A stretch of 64,000 nt of DNA from positions 682,001 through 746,000 of the forward strand of contig JARGXX010000010.1 in NCBI GenBank assembly GCA_030374765.1. Direction: 5' to 3'. The notes beneath the pieces are model-generated. The model was not told the DNA's origin and did not search any database. It worked only from the letters and a program-made list of their open reading frames with translations. Shown here piece by piece: positions 58,316 to 64,000 of the stretch (position 1 is the stretch's first letter; each line of letters opens with the position of its first letter). The stretch comes from Agarophyton chilense. Taxonomy: Eukaryota; Rhodophyta; Florideophyceae; Gracilariales; Gracilariaceae. Position numbers and translations under genes: made by a program.

Positions 58316-59422
58316 ATGCTTTCAATCCTTGAAGATCGTAAGAGCACACGACGCCAAGGTGGATCCGCAGCCAAAAGTAATCGCATGAAATATGGCCCAG
58401 AGGCAAGTTTCAATGTAACAAATTGACGACCTAACAGATCTTCAACCCAACAAGACCCGCCATCTAAATTTGGTGCACTCCCTTCTACACACAACAGCCA
58501 AAATAAATCGCTCGAACGACAAGATAGAAATCGTACAATGGATTTACGGAGATATCCCTACCGTAGTCGACAACAACGTCATTTTGAACGCGCCAAAAGT
58601 AAACGAGATGACACGCACAGTCAGGGTTCCAGGAGAAGAGCGAAAACCTGACTTTGAAGCTGTTGAGATCTGCAGACCGCTTCATGTGTTAGCAGACACC
58701 CGGATATTAGCAACAAGGCAGAAACTAATGGGTTGTTTCGATCTCGAGCAGCTGGATCAAAAAAATCGCGATCCTTCGACAGAGGACATTGAGACTTTGT
58801 GAAATGACTGTGACCTCAAGCTTAGAGGCAATATTGTGTTAGCAGAAGTTATTACAATAAGCGACATTTGAATTATTAACCCGGCTCTTTGGCGTCATGT
58901 GCGAGATGGAGGGGTATTAAAGTGAACGTTTTCTCGATTTAAAAGTTTGTACGGAACGTGTTTATCACGATATGAGTCATCGCAACAAGGATTTCCGGAT
59001 GCCTTTGCAACCTTTAGTAAACATAAAAGTTATGTCATGTAAGCCTTCTGTTTTCTCAAGTAGCACCCGATTCTGCAACCACTTGCGACACGTGCATTCA
59101 ATATGGCGATTTTGCTTATGAATCTCGATCGACGACAAGGAAGAGAAAGTATAATAATGATAAATTTAAATTGGTCGGGATAGACAGTCTTGTCTCTTCA
59201 TTACAGCCTCCGGACGACCGTATATCAAAGGAGTTGCAGGTGGCAGAGCAAGATAAGGCGATGTTTGAAGCTCTCGATGCTCAAGCCCGTTCTGCAAGTT
59301 CTACATTAGATTCTATCTCGAAGACGAGTAGTATGCTCCAAGAGACCTCTGATAATAAAGAAAAAGCATTGCCTGAAGGAATGTTGAAGAAACTCACCAG
59401 CAACCTTGTTCAAGCAAAGTGA
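58316..59422 (+). CDS. Unrecognised gene or gene fragment, probably spliced (model tentative)
   Basis: Three coding-like stretches follow one another. Stretch 1 (58316-58376) begins ATG, coding MLSILEDRKSTRRQGGS, and ends at GTAATC. Stretch 2 (58438-58798), after a CTAACAG acceptor, joins in phase through a 61-bp intron and includes IVQWIYGDIPTVVDNNVILN and FEAVEICRPLHVLADTR. Stretch 3 (up to 59422), preceded by a C/T tract near 59045-59063, includes CDTCIQYGDFAYESRSTTRK and a Ser-rich helical end FEALDAQARSASSTLDSISK. The second junction is unclear: no donor and acceptor pair is convincing. I recognise no family. The frames are too long and too well composed to be chance, but whether the gene is intact cannot be said. 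Confidence 0.4.
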
Positions 59423-59640
59423 CATGCTCACTCACAGTGCTCATCATCAGTTTCAAAGCATCATCGCAGACATTTACAACAAGAAAATTTTCCATTGAAA
59501 CTCACATCCACTCAATTGTTCCGACGCGACCCCTCCCACTCATTCTCTCATTGTGAACCGAGAAAAAAATATAAACCATGATAGATACTCCTGATTTCTG
59601 AAAGCGTACATATCATCGCCATAGATTTGGATCTCGGAAC
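59423..59640. other. Short spacer
   Basis: AT-rich; nothing seen. Confidence 0.3.
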
Positions 59641-60030
59641 CTAACATAACTTCAGCGCACACTGCAAACTAGGAGCACCTTCCACAACAAGTACCTTACA
59701 CTGCTGAAGATTATGAACTCGTGATGGGGGGAAAAGACACGGCGTTTTAACCAGTATTTCCATCTCCAACACTTCGTTCTCCAACTGCTGTAGCTTCGGC
59801 TCCTCATCAAACAATTCTGTTTTATCACCCTAGAAGCACTCTTTTCTGTGTGCAAGGAAGTCTTGCAAATGAATCTTGAACATGTATTCTCGCACAGAAG
59901 AAAAAGGTTTCTTTGCAATGTCCGTTGCCTGCGTTTCTGTCAAGTTCGGGAAAGCTTCTCTAAGAATTTTCAGCAAACGGTTGCGCAGAAACATTGCGAT
60001 TCTACCAGGGGCAGAACCATTCGCAGTAGC
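59641..60030 (-). pseudogene. Exportin-1 (CRM1/XPO1) C-terminal fragment
   Basis: One frame reads NRLLKILREAFPNLTETQ, then FKIHLQDFLAHRKECF, and after a TAG at about 59830 continues GDKTELFDEEPKLQQLENE. This matches the end of the nuclear export receptor CRM1, where the family has LL..AFPHLQE.Q, FK.HLRDFLVQIKEF and GED..DL..EE. The blocks have the right order and spacing. The rest of the roughly 1070-aa receptor is absent from the window, so this is a gene fragment. The working copy is presumably elsewhere in the genome. Confidence 0.6.
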
Positions 60031-60297
60031 TCATGCTAACTGGTCCTGTTCCGCTTAATCTTACATAGGTTCCGTGATCTGCTTAAAACCGCCTGCTCGT
60101 GTGGAATTCTCAGAGCTTCTTGCGCTTCAGGCGGCCCTTTTACGATAAGTACCAGTGTATTCTGTGTCGATGCGGCACGAGCCGTTGCAAGAAAATAGAC
60201 TCTCTCTGGTACAAAACAATAGGGTCAGTCTTGATGGGCTCTCAGCCCACAACATCCAACTGCCCATTGAGGCGTCAAACTCAGCATTAGATCCTCC
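60031..60297. other. Spacer between two host-gene fragments
   Basis: Minus-strand frames here (such as 60127-60318) may continue the SNF2 fragment in worn form, but no motif is clear. Confidence 0.3.
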
Positions 60298-60516
60298 AAA
60301 ATTCCAGTGACGCACCACATTCTCTCCTCCCTAACTTTGTACGATGCCTTTGCCCACTCGGTGACCCGACTCTTGATTGAATGTGCTTCGTTCATTATAA
60401 TCCGACGCAACTGAAGTTGAAAAAGTGGTACGTCTTCGTGATTAAGTTTTCCTCCGTTGCCCGTTTCTTCAGAACATTCTACAGCTAAGGTTCAGTAAGA
60501 CGTCACGACGACATCA
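60298..60516 (-). pseudogene. SNF2-family (RAD16/RAD5-like) helicase fragment
   Basis: The minus strand reads SDVVVTSY, a TGA, TLAVECSEETG, then LQLRRIIMNEAHSIKSRVTE and KVREERMWCVTG. This is the DVVVTTYSTL / W.RIILDEAH.IK..T / RWC.TGTP series (helicase motifs around II and III) of RAD16/HLTF-type SNF2 ATPases. The DEAH box is NEAH, which would abolish ATP hydrolysis. Only about 70 codons remain; nothing of the other helicase motifs is visible. It shares strand with the exportin fragment 270 bp away. Confidence 0.7.
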
Positions 60517-61746
60517 GAGCAGAGAAGAGAAACAGAAATTGAATCGCCGCGTCCTTATCCGTAATGAGTAGTTACTCGTAGAAAGCGAGGCATAACATGT
60601 TGGATCAGTTGGTTGGTCCATTGGGTTACAAGCGATGTGGGACATGCGATTTTTGTCACTGCAGATGAGGCTCTCTTCCTCACCCCTGGCGCCATAAGCA
60701 TGGACAAAGCCGAGTGCGACTGTGCCTCCTTCGTTCACCGTTTTGCTTGAAATGAGTCGTGCTACACTTCTGCTCCATCCAGTCGTCGTAACTTTTCCCA
60801 GAATATGAGACTTCTTCTCCTTCTCTTCGAACTGTTTCGGTTTGGTACTTCTTCGGGGTCCCATTTGGACACATTTTGGTATCACCGCGACACTCCTGAA
60901 GTTTTCACTTACCTTCCCTCACACCAGACCGCAAGGTAAGTTGTCGATGGGTTCCAAGACTCTCTCCAGATTCTATCTATTCATCACCCCCCGACATCAA
61001 ATCATCACGGGCATCGCGATCTTTATACATTTCTGTCATGATGTCTGTTTTACATGGTGATTTTGTTGTCGTTCCTGTTTATGGTTTACGAAGGGGACGA
61101 CTTGTCTTTAATCTCTCTCAAAAGTTTTTCTTTGTGCATGACATTCTGGCCTTCAGATTCTTTCTCGTCGGCGGACTGTGAAGGAGCAACGATAACGGTT
61201 GTGTTCTGTAAGCGGCCGGGGCCTGAGGTATCTTACAGACGCCACGTGGACTAGCCCACCTCGGCTGGACTCATTTAGATAATTATTTTATTTTATTTAG
61301 TGTTATAGATTAGAATTACAGTGCCAGGGAGATCCCAGCGCCTCGCCATTGCCATTTACTTGCCCGAATGACGCTTCTCCCTTAGAGTAAGGTAGGCACC
61401 GTTAGGATACTAAATTACCCCCTTTGGTACATTAGATCCACCAATTGGTCTTCAAGCCATCGATTTCGTAGCTCCGACCTGTAGGACTACGCAGTAAACG
61501 CCAGCCTATTGCACCAAGTACTCTGGGACTGCCACCGTCAAGGATACGAACGATGGGACCCGCTCTACCAGGCTACCTCAGGTTCAGACCAGTACGCTAT
61601 CCCACCAATCTTTGCGGTACATTTTGATCTCCCTACTTAGAATCCCTTATGAATAATTGAACGGACCACAGTAACGAAGAACTATCCGGATTCTAACCTT
61701 TGGTTTAATTCCCCAACAGACCAGAAGTACAGAAGCAACTGCCATT
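60517..61746. other. Spacer leading into fossil LTR-element sequence
   Basis: A 116-codon minus frame at 60517-60864 begins with ATG (MGPRRSTKPKQFEEKEKK) and is protein-like but unassigned. From about 61200 to 61740 the sequence is non-coding and probably includes the LTR or leader of the fossil element that follows; CCCCAACA at 61711-61718 could be an LTR end. Boundaries cannot be fixed without the other LTR. Confidence 0.3.
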
Positions 61747-64000
61747 ATGGATGCAGGAAACACACCCAACCGACCAGACCATAGGACTCCTACGACAAGA
61801 CCAGTTGCCACTGCATTGTGGACGGTGTCGCCTGAACCACAGGTTGATACTGTTAGCGAATGCAGGAGCACGAGAAGCCAGCTCCAAGGAGTACTGACTC
61901 CCCTGGGCGACCCTGAAAGGATTCGCCGAGAACTCACGGTAGCAACGCGTTTACGAGAACGCCTCACCAGGGCCACCTCTAGGTCAGAAACACCACAAGG
62001 AGAACCCCGTAAGACAGAAGGAATTAGAGGGAATATTCCCACAGGGCTTGCCGACCTTCTCTGGCCCCGTCTCCGTGAGCCCTGCTCTGCCCACGTGGAT
62101 TCCATTATGGACATGTGACTCGCTACAGCGATCGCTGACCATACAGATTACCTCAAAATGCTAATCTTCCTCAAAGTCATGAAGTCTGAGCTATTCATAG
62201 AGGCCTGCATTCAGGCCGTTAAAGGAGCAGTGACCAGCAAGTCAGGCAATGCGGTTCCTAGGACCACTCCGCAAGTCAACCATCCGTTTATCATAAGGCA
62301 ACCCTCTAGCGAATCCCCAGGAATGGCGATATTCCCCGCCCCTCGCCGGGAACACCATCAGGAAATCCAATTGAAAGACAATCTAGGAGTAAAAGAGAGG
62401 CTCCGCGTCTATAACAGAGACAGATTCCCCTTCCTAAAGGACAATATGAGGTACAGCGACCTCAGGGCTCCATCGGATCCGATAGAGAGATCGATCGTCT
62501 AGGTCGCTATTCCGCTGAGAAGAAAAGAAGTAAACGTAGAAGAAAGGAGAACAGAAGAAGCAAAAGAAGCCACCATTCGGACACTAGTGACTCCGAATCG
62601 GCCTCGACCGAAACGACCGACTCGGAAGTGGATGAGGCTGCCGTTCGAGGTCTCAGACCACTGACAACAACCAACGAACTTTTTCTCAATGTTCTAGACT
62701 ACTGGAAGTACCGGATAGCCGACAGGTCTGCGAAATGTTCTGGTTCGGTGGCTCGCAAAGTCGCCAAATGGGCCAAACGGATGCAACTATCCATTACGGA
62801 CAAGTTCTCGGGTTTCGATCCCATTGCTGTCCTTATGTTTCTAAGTTAGTTCCGTACGGCCTATGATCACAACGATGTCCACGAGGGCGCCGCTCTGTAC
62901 CTTTTCCAATTCTTCTTTAGAGGAAAAGCGCACGACCGAGTGGTTACGAAGATATCTGGCAAAACTGACCCCGTGGATGCTGAAGACCGTGAGCTCCTCT
63001 GGTCATGCACTCAGGTTGTTCATTACCTCTTGGAAACTTACGCCACGGATGACGTTAAAATGGGCGTCCACCAGAAAGTGATATCCTTTAGGCAGAGCTC
63101 CAACATGACCGAATCGGCTTTCGCTGACGACATATGGACGAAAACTTACCGATGTGGAAACGTATTCTCCGAAGGATGACTTAAATGTCACTTCATCACG
63201 GGACTACTCCCTGCCATTCGGACACATAGCCGCAATTCCCACACGGAAAACCCACAATACTTCGTCCGAAGGCTCGTCTCCTATGACGAAGGTTGTGGCA
63301 AAACCTACAGGACTTCCAGGCGCAACGCTGATATATTCGGAGGACACGCAACTCCATTGCCTAAACCCAACGAAGCCCATTTGGTTAGCTCCACGGAATC
63401 GGACATAGATTCATCACTCCATTATGCCGACTCGGGAGGTGTCCTCGCGGTAAATTTCAGTGCTTCTCCGTCCGGTCCCCCATCATATACCTCCCAGGGA
63501 ACTACAGCAACCACTGGACCTCCCACAGCCAAGTATTCCCCCTTTCCGCCCGACAAGGACGTATTTGTTCGCTCCCCAAGGGCTTGCTTCCTCTGCCTTT
63601 CAATGGTCCAACCATGTGACTGCACGAGGTATCTGCCAGACGACGCACGAAAAAACCTCCTGGCCTTAAGGGAATAGAAATACCGGGTGCGGTGATCCGA
63701 AGGAATGATTAACAGGGCACAGCAACGAGACACAGGGACCCCTGGAAGCCCACGTTCTGCCACGCTTCCGGATACTGCGATCAAAGCCCCACACGTCCAC
63801 GCCATTGCAGACTTTACGGAAGACCCCGAAGAGGAATCTTATCCTTACGAAGAAACGGAAACCACATGGAAAAACTCTCAGAGGTTCGTCGCGAGGCAAA
63901 TCCTCCCTCTTCAAGTCCCTACCTCAACCAATTGGACGGCCATGAGCTAAGAAGCTCCTCACCTCCCAGTACAAACCACCCACAATGGGCCACTCAGGAT
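61747..64000 (+). mobile_element. Fossil LTR retrotransposon, gag-like part, running off the right edge
   Basis: The plus strand carries a broken gag-like region: a Thr/Arg-rich start, a charged Arg/Lys-Ser segment (about 62510-62600), a helical capsid-like part (about 62640-63180) and a Cys-containing, Pro-rich region near 63500-63700 where a nucleocapsid would lie. No protease, reverse transcriptase or integrase is visible before the window ends. Family is LTR retrotransposon, most likely Ty3/gypsy-like from the shape of the capsid part, though this cannot be settled without pol. It is a fossil with roughly five or more breaks. The extent of decay suggests an old copy. Confidence 0.5.

Noticed and set aside
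61681-61720. Minus-strand GGTTAGAATCC as a tRNA B-box
   Set aside because: No matching A-box or acceptor stem at the right distance.
1-64000. tRNA and rRNA genes
   Set aside because: I looked for paired acceptor ends and a GGTTCRANYCC box on both strands and saw no convincing gene. A tRNAscan-type search could still find an intron-containing one.

Overview
The window looks like nuclear DNA of a mesophilic red alga (Rhodophyta). The clearest clue is a three-helix light-harvesting protein at 20.8 kb of the red lineage. Its presequence looks like a simple chloroplast transit peptide with no ER signal, which favours a primary over a secondary plastid. A plastid-lumen CtpA-type protease and intron-poor genes (two confident introns, both under 100 bp) agree with this. 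The species cannot be named from the sequence.

Layout. The left flank (1-5.9 kb) is a transposon graveyard: a PIF/Harbinger-type transposase relic, a DUF7869-type transposase-like relic and a GC-rich repeat island. The gene-rich core runs from 5.9 to 53.9 kb. In order it holds a secreted Hint (hedgehog/intein) protein, TOM22, a Golgi-type FkbM-like/GT31-like fusion, a LINE tail fragment, a STE20 kinase, the complex I subunit NDUFS6, a coiled-coil protein and the proteasome receptor RPN13. After these come the LHC protein, a UBE2W-type E2, the CtpA peptidase, a secreted protein of unknown function, GAR1, a single-exon 10.7-kb BLTP1/Csf1 lipid-transfer gene and DDB1. The core ends with a secreted YfaP-like protein, a dsRBD protein rich in Pro/Gln, a mitochondrial carrier and a Cys-rich unknown. 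The right flank (54-64 kb) is again a graveyard: a second DDE transposase relic, fragments of host genes (a SNF2 helicase and an exportin-1 tail), a DUF6818 (Myb-like) open frame, an unresolved spliced gene, and fossil LTR-element sequence running off the right edge.

How the genes relate. Most are housekeeping genes with no operon logic. Several lie head to head over 0.45-0.75 kb, which suggests shared bidirectional promoters (Hint/TOM22, kinase/NDUFS6, RPN13/LHC, BLTP1/DDB1). Three products are mitochondrial (TOM22, NDUFS6, carrier), two are plastid (LHC, CtpA), and three serve ubiquitin-proteasome pathways (RPN13, UBE2W, DDB1).

Most unusual items: phased G-boxes at 17-bp spacing before the dsRBD gene; three near-perfect hairpins with 1-nt loops; a kinase with DYG in place of DFG and three RFxV motifs in its tail; a Hint protein joined to a novel N-terminal domain; the FkbM-like/GT31-like fusion; and neighbouring fragments of unrelated host genes in the right flank.
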